DNA from: Branchiostoma floridae
Lineage: Eukaryota > Chordata > Leptocardii > Amphioxiformes > Branchiostomatidae
DNA length: 64,000 nt
Assembly (NCBI RefSeq): GCF_000003815.2
Contig: NC_049984.1
Coordinates: forward strand, 1,449,304 to 1,513,303
Direction of reading: 5' to 3'
The translations under genes were made by a program, and so were the position numbers. This document shows positions 23,180 to 36,065 of this stretch, piece after piece (the stretch's first letter is position 1; every line of letters starts with the position of its first letter). Under the pieces are notes generated by a model. The model did no database searches. It was given only the letters and a program-made list of their open reading frames with translations, and had not been told where the DNA came from.

Positions 23180-23602
23180 CCGCTTGACAAAGGTAATAAA
23201 GCATTCATCTTCTAATCACTAAAAGCTTGTAACAGAAGCCATTAGAATAACGTATGCCTGCCGCCGTCTCGGGAATCAGTCGTCAGCCGCGCTAATCGTC
23301 GTAACCGTCTACTTACATCTACATTAAAGTAAGACAAATGGCGGGGTCCTAAGGGACGCGTGTCTGTGTACCAATAAGGGGAATGCATGGAACCAGACAG
23401 ACATTCATCATCTACTTAGCGCGAAATGACAATAACAGGAACATCACCACAAGGAGATGCACGAAGTCCGCCGGGAAATCAAAATGATTTCTCTTTTCCA
23501 CACTGATAAATAAAGCTGTTTATCGATGAGGCGCGTTTACATTATGGTTGATTTAAAAAGATATGTTTATCCCTCTGCATTCTTGTAGATATGTATATAA
23601 CT

Positions 23603-23603
23603 A

Positions 23604-23659
<56 letters not shown>

Positions 23660-23737
23660 GAGAGAGAGAGAGAGAGAGTGAGTGAGTAAGAGAGATAGAT
23701 AAATGGATATATAAATAAATAAATATACATTTATATT

Positions 23738-23782
<45 letters not shown>
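23603..23782. repeat. Compound (CT)n/(TA)n/(GA)n microsatellites
   Basis: Consecutive CT, TA and GA tracts (23603-23680) with inverted CT/GA ends, then a second TA tract (23737-23782). The resulting Ser/Leu/Tyr/Ile ORFs are artefacts. Confidence 0.96.
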
Positions 23783-23783
<1 letters not shown>

Positions 23784-25366
23784 TAGATATAGATATACAT
23801 AAGGAAATCAACATTAATTCTAGATACGATTAACACTCCCCAAGGAGCAATCGTTTTCCAAAGTGTTGCGGCACAAAACTTTCCCTTCGTCTGGCGCTGT
23901 CTTCCACGCTGACAAAGCCTGGACCATCTGTGACATCCATCAGGCTAATGATGTTCTGTACAACAGGTAGTCATTTCACGTCATACATTTCTAACAAATG
24001 AACATCTCTGTACGACATCAGACTCCTGCTGGAGGAAATCAGCCGAGTCTCCTGCTGTACCGTCAGTGATGGGTGTTTGACGTGAGGAGAATCAGATCAG
24101 AATGATTTATTTGTACAACGTCACAGCCTTGTGGGATGAATTGTGTGATACATTACAATTCAGTACACACTCACTTAAAATCATTAAAACGGTTGAATAA
24201 GATTATATACACAATGATACATCACAAATATATTACTATACATGATAAACACGATCACTTAAAATCGTTAGACGATTGAGACACAGCATGAAGAACCTTC
24301 GGTAGGCTAAATAGAAATTCAATGTGGGGTTACATGAGTTAAGATGTCTAGTTCAGTCACTTCTTCAACAGTTTCACTAGGTATAAAATGGGAGAGTTTT
24401 GTGTCGACAGGTACGGCATAGCGCCGAGTATTCAGTTTCTGTTTGTTTCGAGTGTACATGGGCATTCATTGAAACCTGTTCATGGGCAGGCATTTAGTAC
24501 ACACTCGCAGACGGGTTTTCCAGATAATTGATACATTATTCATCATAGACCACAATGTACGACTTATGACTTTGTACCGTAACGGTGCTGACACACTGGC
24601 TATTAGACTGTGCAATTACTGACTGCAATAGTGGCGGGGCTTACGTAAGAAGTTCGATCGGAAACGTTCATGTTTAAGAAAAAAGGACAGGATCAGAAGA
24701 TACTGTTTCTTGAACACATTGCCTGGGATTGACTACTGGTAAGTCGCCCGTAATGATACACCGATTAGACTGTGCAATTACTGATTGGCTGCGGTGACGG
24801 CAGGGCTTACGTAAGAGCCAAGACGATTTTCGATCGGAAACGTTCACGATTAGAAGAATGGACAGGATCAGAAGCTAACGAGTTTGGAAAGCGTTGCCTG
24901 TGATTGGCTAGCGGCCAGACGCCGTCTGCACACGTGGGTGTACAAGCGTGATGATGACGCGATGATGACGCGATCCAGTCGCCATCGCCAATAGAGCAGC
25001 AGAAATCACGCTGCCAGTAGGGAAGTGGGTTCGCCCAGAATCCCAGCCAACCGTGCGGTACGTTTTCGGCAGGCTTCGTCACGTGGAAGACAGCGCATCA
25101 AGCTCATCAGCTATTCCTCGTGGGCAGTTATGACTTATTGGCCGAGAACTGCAGCGTTCCACACAACAACAGTCTTTCTGGAACTCCGGGTGTATCGGAG
25201 AGGCAAGGTTGCTCTGCCTGTCAGATAAGACATCCCCGTGACTGTCTATGCAGGCGTGTGTACACCCTGTGATATGCATAACTGTGCGGCACGACTTGGC
25301 TGTATGAGTGCATCCCTGACTGTGCAGGTTTGATCAGTGTGGTCTGAGACTCTCCGTTGTAAGAAA
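23783..25366. other. Right-arm upstream region of right first exon
   Basis: Bases 24740-25210 mirror 16200-16690, and 24025-24100 mirror 16800-16880. Bases 24640-24900 contain a local direct duplication (two GATTAGACTGTGCAATTACTG-like blocks at about 24604 and 24762). No gene is recognised. Confidence 0.45.
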
Positions 25367-25663
25367 GCCGCATCACCGTTGTGACCAAGCCGCATCACCG
25401 TTGTGACCAAGCCGCATCACCGTTGTGACCAAGCCGCACCATCGTTGTGACCAAGCCGCACCATCGTTGTGACCAAGCCGCATCACCGTTGTGACCAAGC
25501 CGCATCACCGTTGTGACCAAGCCGCACCATCGTTGTGACCAAGCCGCACCATCGTTGTGACCAAGCCGCATCACCGTTGTGACCAAGCCGCACCATCGTT
25601 GTGACCAAGCCGCACCATCGTTGTGACCAAGCCGCACCATCGTTGTGACCAAGCCGCATCACC
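25367..25663. repeat. 22-bp minisatellite abutting the right first exon
   Basis: About 13-14 copies of a 22-bp unit alternating between CCGCATCACCGTTGTGACCA and CCGCACCATCGTTGTGACCA forms. The last unit merges into the start context CATCACCATG of the right first exon. The left arm has no array at the mirrored place (16075-16100). The long minus-strand ORFs across it come from the lack of stops in the unit. Confidence 0.95.
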
Positions 25664-25758
25664 ATGAAGATCGGTCCGACCATGTTAACCTTCCTGATTT
25701 CTGCTGCGACATCGCTGGACACAACAGGCATAGTCTCCACCGCGAGCACAGAGTACCC
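25664..25758 (+). CDS. First exon with signal-peptide-like start, right-arm gene copy
   Basis: CACCATG starts 31 codons plus two bases and runs into the donor CC|GTAAGT. Translation begins MKIGPTMLTFLISAATS and ends STASTEY, mirroring the left exon (15968-16074) with four fewer codons and many replacements but the same frame, hydrophobic core, T/S-rich end and phase-2 donor. It is compatible in phase with the 113-bp exon at 36716-36828, giving a junction reading STEYP-GPSGTVPP. The gene would be transcribed rightward, away from its left-arm twin. The strong divergence of the signal-like part and the weak constraint are typical of fast-evolving secreted proteins. Alternative: a chance ATG plus donor; the mirrored conservation argues against that. 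Confidence 0.5.
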
Positions 25759-28700
25759 GTAAGTACGAGACTGTCGGTTGCTAGGATTGGAATAACTTTG
25801 GTTTTGCTATCTTAAAGATTTTGTATCAATATTATTGCCTCGTCCAGACATGAAATGTTTGAATTAGGACAAATATCGCTGCATCGACTTGGCGTTCTTT
25901 TGAGAGACAAATGGCATTTTTTTTGACAATTCGGAGACCTGAAAAAAAGCTCATCAATTTTGATATACAACACGTACGCAGTAGTACAACATCATGCAAC
26001 TCCGTAGTTTTTTGTAATAAACGGATGTTGGTCAGTAACAACATGTTTGTATCTTAGAATACGAGCAACAGGGGTAGCATCTTTGCTTTGCTAACGCTCT
26101 AAGCCAAATGGACAAGGAAAATATGTAAATGTGTTAACACTAGGCAGTACGTGGTTCTGGGTACAGAGGAAGAGAAACCGAATAAAGGCGCACACACTTT
26201 CGGCAACGCAAAAATCACTACCGAAAGCACTGCATATTCTTTTTTACCGAACATGGTTTGGTCAGTATTAATTTGCATCTTGGGAGCATATTTTATAAAT
26301 ATCTGAGACTTATGGGTAAAGAAACCATGTATTAACACTTGGCAGTAAGCGGCTTTGAGTGCAGAGGTAGAAACCCCAAATTCCGGAGCTACTATTACTC
26401 CATACTCTTCCGCCTTAAAGCCGGCTAGTAGGCGGTTAAACGATCCTGATATTAGAAACAGCTGGTTCCATTGGTCCGTGCAGGTCTCTGACTCTGTCTA
26501 TGGTAACGCAATAACAATCGTGTATCTACAGGAGAACACAATTACCAAGCCGCTCCATGGTTATCAGCCACCTGAATTGCATCAGTCAACTATCACAATA
26601 CAATATAGTACAGAAACTTGGCAAGGAGCGTCTCTGTGTCTAACGTATTACACGCTAAAGTATTGACTGTTGTAGATTAAACTGCTGAAATAAGCAGATT
26701 CCATTGATGAAGATAATCGAATTTTCATATTACACGCTCCAGTATTGGCTGATGCAGATTTAAGAGAGTTGAAATGACATTTGATGAAAATAAGCGCACG
26801 AAGTTTCCCGTCCATCCATTCATCATGCCGACGTAATTGGGCCATGAGTCATTAAGGAAGCTCTTAATAAGCGCCTACTTGAAGTTCTAGTTTCAATCGA
26901 TTAAGATAAGTTGACAGAAAAAAAAGCTTTATCTTAACGCCTTAGGCAATCTCGTTGCACTGCTACACAAGAGAAAGGGTCATTTTCCATGCAGTACCAT
27001 GGAGATCTCACATTAATTGCGTTAACACGAACATGTGATAAAGTACCAAGCATTCGTGCACAATAGGAGGAGACAAAATTACGAACATTTTTTTTTTCAA
27101 TTGTAGCTGAGGAACAATGAATTAAAAAATACATTAAAGACGGCATAAAAAATACTGCTCTTTGATTGGAAGTTCTCAACACGCGTTTATCAGACACGCG
27201 TTTATCAGACACAGCATAAGTATTGTTTTATTGGGTGGGCATTTAGAAAACAACTTCAACTTAGAAATGCAGTTGAAAGTTGAAACCTTGGAAATGCATG
27301 CACCAATTACTGCATGGTCAGTGGGTTCATAGCTTTTAATATGATGCCCTTTGATCTGAAGCTGTTATACGCCTGCATGTGTGGTTTATTGTATGGATAC
27401 AGATACCAATGTTGCTGATGTTGCTTTGGTCCTAGTATGTATTGCCGTCTCTGACAAAGAGGCTTTTCAAAATATAGACATGGTTCCTAAAGTATATCCA
27501 ACACTACCTCTAATTTAGCGAACGGCATTAATACATATAGACAAAGAAACAGCTTCAGCATCGAAAAGTAAATTCCTGAGTCTAATCTATGCACTATCTA
27601 CGGACAGAACTGGGGGCAGTTGGCGTGTGTCCAGTAACTAATACCCACCGTACATGATTGCTATAGAGACAATGAGAGTCGCCTGAAGCATTTAGCATCC
27701 TTGGAATCATTCTCAGGATGGCCAGTTCTGGAAGATCTCCAATACGCGCAGCTCCGGTCCAACTGAAGGTGAAAGTGCCGGCCATTCGTCTCACATTCGG
27801 CAGGTTTTTCTTAGTTTCAATTCCTGCTGCCGACAGGCGAATGACTCTCGCTTTATCTCAATCGACGGAACCATTTGTGCGATAGTCATGAACAGTTTGA
27901 AGGTAATATATAACTTACAGATCGCAGATTACAATCTATTCCGTACAGAATGCAGTAAAGTTTGACGATTATCTATTACTTCGGATCCTGCCAGACTTGG
28001 GACAAAAGAATATCTGGAATACAGAAGAATTTCCAGGATAGAAAATTTCTAGAATACACAACCAATTCCCGGGAATGCAAAATAGTTTTCATTCTAACGG
28101 CATTTTGACTCATTCTTTCTCGTGTGAAGGGGATATAAGGTCCATTTCCCACCCGAATGTTGCAATTACTTCATTCCGGCTGGTTCTGCTAGATTCCTCC
28201 TTATTCGGTTTCAGTGTTGAAGGCCCTATTACAGAGAGCAGTTACGTTTGACGATGATCTATTCTTTACAGAGCGCAGTTGAGTTTTGCAATTATCTATT
28301 CCTAACGCGGCAAACTTATCTGGCAGCTCCATCTCACTATATCTCATTCGATGGAAGCGCCCAGTTTGTGATAGTCATGAGCAGTTTAGCGGTATTCTAT
28401 AACTTACAGAGCGCAGCAGTAAAGTTTGGCGGTAATCTATTCCTTACAGAGCGCAGTAAACGGCCGCAGCCTTGCCTTATCAATCCGCTCCATCTCCCGC
28501 AGACTTACCGCCCTTTGGTTCATGCATCAAGGGCGCAACACCGTAAATACCAGCTTATGGGGGGTAACTGCAGGTCAAACAGTGGCGCTCCGCTCTATTT
28601 TCTCACATCAATGGCAAATATGCTGGTATTAAAGCAGTCATTAAACGTCACATATATTAACATTTATCTAGTCTAGGTTAACGTTGACATGGCCATCATC

Positions 28701-31275
28701 CTTCAAATATATCAATATATATACTTTGTTTTAAATATACTCTTATGGACTCAAGAGGCCAATTTGACCAAATTTAACAAGGATTACTTCTTTAGCTCAA
28801 AAATCATGCTGTTTCTTACTTTCACGTATCTAAAAGATCTAACCTTTCTGTACAGTAGTTAATGTTAGAGGCCACGGAATGTTTTAGCACACAGGTATTG
28901 TAGCAATGACAACTGAGGCTGGGTTTGAACCAAAAGGTGCCAGCGCTCTAGCTTTTTTTATCTGGAAACTACTCTGCTCTCAACGCAAGGATTAGGAGTA
29001 GTCGAGCATTTACGTTTGTCATAGATATACAGATGCAACATACATTTCTTGATGTCATGTTGAATATGTAGGAATCTATGATGAATACGTACTACGTCTG
29101 CTTGGCTTCTAGTTATGTTCTCAATAGAATTACAATGACATGTACAAAAGATGGCGGCACCAACCTACGTCCGACCCCAATCATGTATCTACAAAGACGG
29201 GAGGCGCGCAAAGCTTGCACATCCCTAAAGAGCCACCTCTGTGGCCTCTCCTGGAAGACCTCACCAAGAACCTCATCTATTGTCACGTGTGACAAGTGTT
29301 AGATGTTCCAACCCATCATTCAATCGCACCCAAATTGACAGACGAGCATGCGTCTTCCCGCACCGGGTTTGAGCTAGTCAATCTCACGGGGACTCGGAGC
29401 ATCCCTCAGCAATCTTGTAGATATAATCTTGCACAACATGTCGACACTTCCAGGGGCACCAGTCTCATTCGAGGCTTTGATCATTTCCTGGCAAATTTCG
29501 TCGATTTTTTTCGCCTTATTTTATGTATAATGTATGCATGTTTGGTGTTTAAATTCAACCTATTCTTTTGTCGTTATTTCCATTTTGTATCCTAGTTTGA
29601 AAAGAGACATTTGTGCTCATTTTTTAATTGTACACGTTCCGTGAAATCCGTTCTTTTCTGTTTCTTCAACGAAAGAGACTGTCATTGATATTAATCAATA
29701 CTCTGTCAAAGATATTAGACTGTATATTTTCCTTATGTGCTGCCTACACGTATGGGTAATACTTGGGAAATTACGTACGTATGTCTTTTTTCTAGCTCGT
29801 CAGTTGTACCATAGCATGATATAGTGTGTGGATTATTCAGACACTTTTCTTTTGTGGTTGTCGAACATCCTGTCGACCTTGAAACACCGCCGAGGGGTAC
29901 TCCTAACGAAACGGTTCGCTTTGCCTTCATGGCTAACTGCAAATACATCACCTAACCAATCAGGAACTTTTCCCATTAAGACAAATAGTCGACTGGCCTT
30001 CTTGATAGGGCCGATAATGAACATGGAAAACCACATGATTAATGCGGAGTGTGGTACGGCGACGTAATTAAAGATTTGATAGATGTTGACTAACGATCTA
30101 GCGGTCCTCGGCAAGGATGTGGATAAGCCTTAATGAGTAAAATAACGTTTCTTTTGAGTGTAATGCAAAACGGCATAGGGCTATGCAATCACTATAGGCA
30201 CGTTAATGAGGTCAAATGAGTGCTTAACATTATTTTGTCACCATCTGTGGACGTTTCATCAATACCATTTGTTTTCGCGAGCGTTGCAGCGGGACCAGAT
30301 GGCGTTAGTCGTTGGTATGTGATATTTTCGTCCCCCCCCCCCCCTCTTTAGGACGGAAAGGCAAATTCATAATTCCCCGGTGACAATGCTGTGACGTTGG
30401 TAGTCCGTGCCCTCTTGTTTGAAGTTTTGCGTGACTTAGGTATCTGGACGGGACATATCTAGAACTGATTCATAGAATCACATTCCCTTGTAAGCTGTCC
30501 ACCGCCTACCTTCCACTTTCGGACTCCTTTTCAGGTCAAACGTGCATCTATTTATGGTGAGCTAATGCTATCCTCTTAAGCTTCATTGGAACCTAGCTGC
30601 AGTGGCTGGTTGTTTCAAATCCTTCATTCTTTCTTTGCACGACATGGTAATGTTTCTGTAGTCAGCTTGTTTTCGTATCGCAGTTTCACATTAAAAACTG
30701 TTACAAAATTTGAATTTGATAGAATGGGATGTGCTTGCTTTGCCAGGATTTGGATTTTGACTAAAATCTTAGCAAATTGAACACTTATGTGAATAAACAT
30801 TTATATTTACGGTGTGACTGCGGATTGAGGAAACAGAATTTACTAACTGATGGATAACAGATAAAATGATTGTTACGGACTTCGCTCGGGAGGCGAGCAG
30901 CAGCGGGACGTCACTAATGTTAACGTGTAGAGGTTGTCATGTGGCCAATGACTGGAGCAATTCACACACAGAAAGGCATCATGGATCTTGTGGAGGGGAC
31001 TGACCACCACCTTAATATCATCCCAAACCTACTCAAATCCTTTCTTGGATATTTCCATGCTGCAATCATCCATTTTTACACCCAGTCGAGCTCCAAAGCC
31101 TCCCATGATTGCGACTCCGGCTAAATAACGGCCCAATGACCCTGAACCTTTTAGCGCAAACGGTCATAGCTGAGATTGTAGATGTGCCCAGCGAGTTGAC
31201 TTTCATTACTGGGGTGTTAACGGCCTGCACTGGAAGTGCCCATCCTGCCTCACGGTCATGAACAGCTCTGCAGAA
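25759..31275. other. Right arm between first exon and 200-bp repeats (putative intron)
   Basis: Contains the high-identity island (26490-26710) and mirrored blocks at 28380-28490, 29225-29400 and 29870-30070, plus units of a diverged repeat at 27880-28470. I searched for further exons with splice sites conserved in both arms and found none that hold up. Confidence 0.45.
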
Positions 31276-31860
31276 ACCAATTAGAGAGCGGAGTCCTGCC
31301 GGAACTGATCCGGCTATGGCCCCTCCGTCTCATAGAGACCCGCGGATTGCCTGGGCAAGGCACTTCTAACGACCGCCAGCTCACTGCCGGAAATTACAGT
31401 TTACTTTTGTCATAAAAAGTGGTGAGCCACGCCGTTAGGTAGTTTACTGAGTGATATGGACTAATACAAATACATCTATCTTCACCAGAACTGATCCGGC
31501 TATGCCCCCCTTCGTCTCATATAGGCCAAGAAATTGTCTTGGGCATGGTTCAGTCCGTATAGCTCACTTCTAACGGCCGCCAGCTCACTGCCGGAAATTA
31601 CAGTTTACTTCTGTTATAAAAAGTTGGTGAGCCACGCAGTTCGGTAGTTTACTGAGTGATATGGACTAATACAAATACCAGGGCATGGTTGAGTCCGTAT
31701 AGTTCACTTCTAACGACCGTCAGCTCACTGCCGGAAATTACAGTTTCATCATCATCATCCGGGCGTGCTGGTTGCACGGATGGCCATGACTCTCTTCCTC
31801 CATCCTTCCCTATCCTCCAGTTTACTTCTGTCATAAGAAGTTGGTAAGTCACGCCGCAGG
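31276..31860. repeat. About 200-bp tandem unit, right arm (about three copies)
   Basis: GCTCACTGCCGGAAATTACA and the following AGTTTACTTYTGTYATAA string recur at about 31380, 31585 and 31725. The third copy is interrupted by the LINE tail at 31747-31817. Confidence 0.8.
31747..31817 (-). mobile_element. 71-bp LINE 3' tail with 6-bp target duplication
   Basis: On the minus strand it reads LEDREGWRKR, VMAIRATSTPG, stop, then a TGA-repeat tail. The DRxxWR motif is typical of a LINE ORF2 C-terminus. It is flanked by CAGTTT at 31741-31746 and 31818-31823. The neighbouring tandem copies show the unfilled site TTACAGTTTACTT. The same family occurs at 58141-58400. Confidence 0.88.
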
Positions 31861-34740
31861 ACAGCTTACAGAGAGATCAATATGCATACAGTTTTTTTCA
31901 TTACATTTTCTGTTACAGGGATTGAATATGACAGGACATTGGAAATTGATGAATGCTCATCCAAAGAGTGACAGAATATATATTGACCCATGCATTCCGC
32001 TGATGATGTCTGTTTAATTGAATAGTTTAGCTTCGAAACGTAATAGAATGTCTTAAGTATCCAGTATTCCAGATGGAATCGACAGAAAGGACGTTACCAT
32101 TGGGTTTTGAATGCCCTTTAGCCGTATTCCTGAAGTGAGTGTGCCTTTTGGGGATGCCAGCCACTTGTACATGCAGCGTTGACTTGTTGCATGGTGCTGA
32201 GGGCTTTGGGAACCCTGATGAATCTTTTGCTTGGCTTTTGACGTATCGATCCAACCGTTGTCTACCCTAACAACGTCTCAATGGGGACACACACGGTCCT
32301 GGAGTAAATGCCTCGTGATACACTAAATAAGCACTTATCCCTACCCCAGGGCCGCGCGAGGCTACTTAAAAGTGCGCATGTTGACAGGAAAGTCTAGTGT
32401 GGCATTCTCAGTGGTCTAGTAGTTAGAGAACCCTCTTTTCCTGGTGGACCGACCGTCCGATACTTGTGTCTTGTCAGGCTGGCCATTACGAACTCACGTC
32501 GGTACAGTTGGTATCTACGTAAATAAAAAAGTGCAAATGTTGAGAAAAAAGTAGCTGGGCGAATACTGGTTTGTCTGTTCACTTTTTGGGGGGGTAACAG
32601 GTGTTCGACTGTGTAGAGACTTTTAAAATATGTCACATCTCTTGAAATGTATGATATGTATGTATGTATGTTGTACATGCGGCATCGCTTTTGCTGTTGC
32701 AGTTCATCAGCGAGTTTGGAGACCTCACAAGCCACTGATTGTTTTACCGTGAAGGCGACTTGTAAAATCCTTATTTAAAGCAGCCTCAGCGCAGATCACT
32801 ACCTACGCTATACATAGTACACTTTCCAGGAAGAATTGAGATCCTGTAATTGCGATTTAAATGCCTCCTGCATAATTCAATCTGGTTGGTGCCAAACGTT
32901 TTACTCCAAACAAGCATGAACGAGCCTTTCAACCAAAAATTATCATATCGTGTCAACATTATCAGACTTCAAATTCTGTCAGCGTGACGAATTTGCTGTT
33001 TCCGGAAATTGGATTTGACCGTGACCACAAGCTCCTCGCTCCTGGTGACCCTACATCGCACCGTCACACGTCATACAGGTTCTATGAATCTTATTGACAT
33101 TAGAAGTTTGTACCGTATTCATCATTTTTTTCTGACCATCAGCTGCTATTAATCTACTGAATTGTGTTGCCGCCATGCCGTGAATTTAAAGCAGTCTTGC
33201 CTAAATGTATACACTTGCTTCTTCATTGCCGTGAAGGGTTTTAAAGAGTCATTCCAGTGTGAGTTGAGTTAAGCTGGTACGGTGCCCCAAAACCGCCCCA
33301 ATGCTGGAAGAGCTGAGCCGATAAAACACGGCCTCCATTAAGTTTCCCCGCTGACCGGCCTGACCGCCCAGACGGATGTCACTGACGCACGTTCCTGACG
33401 TGTTCCAGCTGCAGCATCCCTCCTCACGGATGTTGGATTAGCCTTTTACATCACCCCAAAATGGTAATACCCTAAGGTCCCATCCAATCATCTCTAAAGA
33501 CGTTTGCGCAACATATTGAAGAAAGCCAAGTAACTTTAGTCCCCCTGTGTACATGCCTCACGCAGTCACCCCCAACACCAAAAGGTCCAGTACAAATTAT
33601 TCTATAGAGTTTTACATAACACATTGAAGGCATTTAACTTTAGGCCCCTGTGCAAATTCCTTCTAGCTGCTGGGCAAACATAACAGAAAACTGGGCCGTT
33701 GCCTCATTTAATCTATCCGCCTCACTCATTAGAGCAGGGCTAATTTAGATCTCGTGTAGCGATGTTTATGACTTATGCAAGACAGTTAACTTTAGAGTAA
33801 ATTAATTACTTTACTTTACCATAAGGTGTGCAACGTCACACTCACGGTAACATACTTTCTTAAGTATTAGACACCACCCACGCTTCACCCAAATACAGAT
33901 TTGCTATGGAGGATCCCATAACGTATGCAAGGCGATTAAGTCCAACACCTTTAAACCAGAAGGAACTTTCATTACAGAGATGTACGGCATACAAAGTAAA
34001 AATACATAGTGCAAAATTCTTATTATTGCTGTAATACGCTTAACGTGTAACACTTGCGCGCATTCCTCTAGATCGGTAACTGTAGGAGACGATTATCTTT
34101 ATATATTTTCCTACATCACGTCTCAACGGTAAGGTGATTAATCGTCTCCCCTTATCCCACTTTGCTTGCGAAGAAAACTTAATACACTCTCATCAATCTC
34201 TTCACTGCCCCTGAAGCATACAATTAAATGAGAAAATTGTTTGATTCCCTAGCCCAATGCGACTTAATTTCGAGGATGAGCAAGTGATCCCTAATGCCAT
34301 TTCGGAACAATTACACCGCTAATACTTCGTTTGATGAAAGGATGAAGACCCTAATTGTATCGACATGTCCCCAATAAGGCCGTGGAGAAAGGAAAACTGC
34401 TCACAAAACGTGCAATATTTTCCGTACTAGCAAAATAAAATAAGGCATCGATTTTTCATCTCCTGTATTACATTTTTCATGCCTGAAGAAGTTTAAGTGG
34501 TAGAACCGTCTATTCATATTGAAACAATGTGGAAACGGCAGAACCACAGGAACGGCAGAATGCCTACACTCTGGCAGCAGCAGCGGCTGCCGTGACTTAT
34601 CGAGCGGGCATCAGCGGGGATATCTGATAAACCAGTCTTAAAACGGCCGCTGAGTAAAACCAGTGAACCGTGGCGGGCGGTAATGAATCCCTGCTCCTGA
34701 CCACTCGGCCGGAACATCGCTGGGTTTACGGCGCTCCTGC
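31861..34740. other. Right arm between 200-bp and 54-bp arrays
   Basis: Mirrors the left arm at 31960-32385, 32740-33145, 33260-33540 and 34570-34735. The unfilled target of the left-arm LINE lies at about 32960-32965. No gene is supported; 33560-34540 is AT-rich with little mirroring. Confidence 0.5.
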
Positions 34741-36065
34741 AAGGTCCCTTTACGGCCCATTTACGGCGGCACCTTTTAGCACTGCTATTGGTCAAGCTGT
34801 AACTCCATCAGGTCCCTTTACGGCACCTTCCAGCACTGCTATTGGTCAAGCTGTGACTCCATAACATCCCTTTACGGCACCTTCCAGCACTACTATTGGT
34901 CAAGCTGTGGCTCCAGCAGGTCCATTTACGCCACCTTCCAGCACTGCTATTGGTCAAGCTGTGGCTCCACCAGGTCCCTTTACGGTACCTTCCAGCACTG
35001 CTATTGGTCAAGCTGGCTGCGGCTCCAGCAGGTCCCTTTACGGCACCTTCCAGCATTGCTATTGGTCAAGCTGTGGCTCCACCAGGTCCCTTTACGGTAC
35101 CTTCCAGCACTGCTATTGGTCAAGCTGTGGCTCCACCAGGTCCATTTACGCCACCTTCCAGCACTACTATTGGTCAAGCTGTGGCTCCACCAGGTCCCTT
35201 TACGGCACCTTCCAGCACTGCTATTGGTCAAGCTGTGGCTCCACCAGGTCCCTTTACGGTACCTTCCAGCACTGCTATTGGTCAAGCTGTGGCTCCACCA
35301 GGTCCCTTTACGGTACCTTCCAGCACTGCTATTGGTCAAGCTGTGGCTCCACCAGGTCCATTTACGCCACCTTCCAGCACTGCTATTGGTCAAGCTGTGG
35401 CTCCACCAGGTCCATTTACGCCACCTTCCAGCACTGCTATTGGTCAAGCTGTGGCTCCACCAGGTCCATTTACGCCACCTTCCAGCACTGCTATTGGTCA
35501 AGCTGTGGCTCCACCAGGTCCCTTTACGGTACCTTCCAGCACTGCTATTGGTCAAGCTGTGGCTCCATCAGGTCCCTTTACGGTACCTTCCAGCACTGCT
35601 ATTGGTCAAGCTGTGGCTCCACCAGGTCCATTTACGCCACCTTCCAGCACTGCTATTGGTCAAGCTGTGGCTCCATCAGGTCCCTTTACGGCACCTTTCA
35701 GCACTACTATTGGTCAAGCTGTAACTCCAGCAGGTCCCTTTACGCCACCTTCCAGCACTGCTATTGGTCAAGCTGCGGATCCAGCAGGTCCCTTTACGGC
35801 ACCTTCCAGCACTGCTATTGGTCAAGCTGTGACTCCAGCAGCTCCCTTTACGGCACCTTTCAGCATTGCTGTTGGTCAAGCTGTGACTCCAGCAGGTCCC
35901 TTTACGGCACCTTCCAGCACTGCTATTGGTCAAGCTGTGCCTCCATCAGGTCCCTTTACGGCACCTTCCAGCACTGCTATTGGTGCTATTGGTCAAGCCG
36001 CAACTCCAGCAGGTCCTTTTACGGCACCTTCTAGCACTACTATTGGTCAAGCTGTGGCTCCATCA
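34741..36065 (+). repeat. 54-bp minisatellite, right arm (about 24-25 copies)
   Basis: Units of 54 bp; the plus-strand unit can encode an 18-residue repeat with GPFTAPSSTAIGQAVAP, P/T/S-rich like the product of the 113-bp exon downstream. The largest frame runs from 34896 to 36122. However, that frame starts in a different phase and enters the PFTAPSS phase only after a 4-bp insertion near 35012, and the upstream part of the PFTAPSS phase has a TAA at about 34862. A 12-bp duplication occurs at about 35980. Coding is therefore doubtful; an intronic minisatellite upstream of the 113-bp exon is the simpler reading. Confidence 0.93.

Larger units (their letters stand above)
18010..23180. other. 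Central unpaired spacer of the giant inverted repeat
   Basis: About 5 kb that does not fold onto itself as arm sequence. It holds a TA-flanked TIR element (19031-20347), a tetranucleotide tract, a LINE 3' fragment (21805-22030) and a MITE (22167-22356). No transposase or host gene is recognisable, so the spacer gives no support for an autonomous transposon. Confidence 0.75.

Noticed and set aside
23542-23836. Poly-Tyr/Ile/Ser frames
   Set aside because: Direct products of CT, GA and TA microsatellites.
25367-25663. CRISPR-like array
   Set aside because: The units are contiguous 22-mers with no spacers; a eukaryotic minisatellite. The same holds for 37731-37897, 41133-42159 and 42531-43095.
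29288-29360. Exon starting at a shared AG before ATGTTCCAACCC in both arms
   Set aside because: Similarity in the open frame lasts only about ten codons, then arms diverge with different stops and no shared donor.
29833-30114. Minus-strand frame with a hydrophobic stretch (ALIMWFSMFIIG...)
   Set aside because: The mirrored left-arm sequence (11300-11520) shifts frame in a T run and contains extra bases; no domain recognised.
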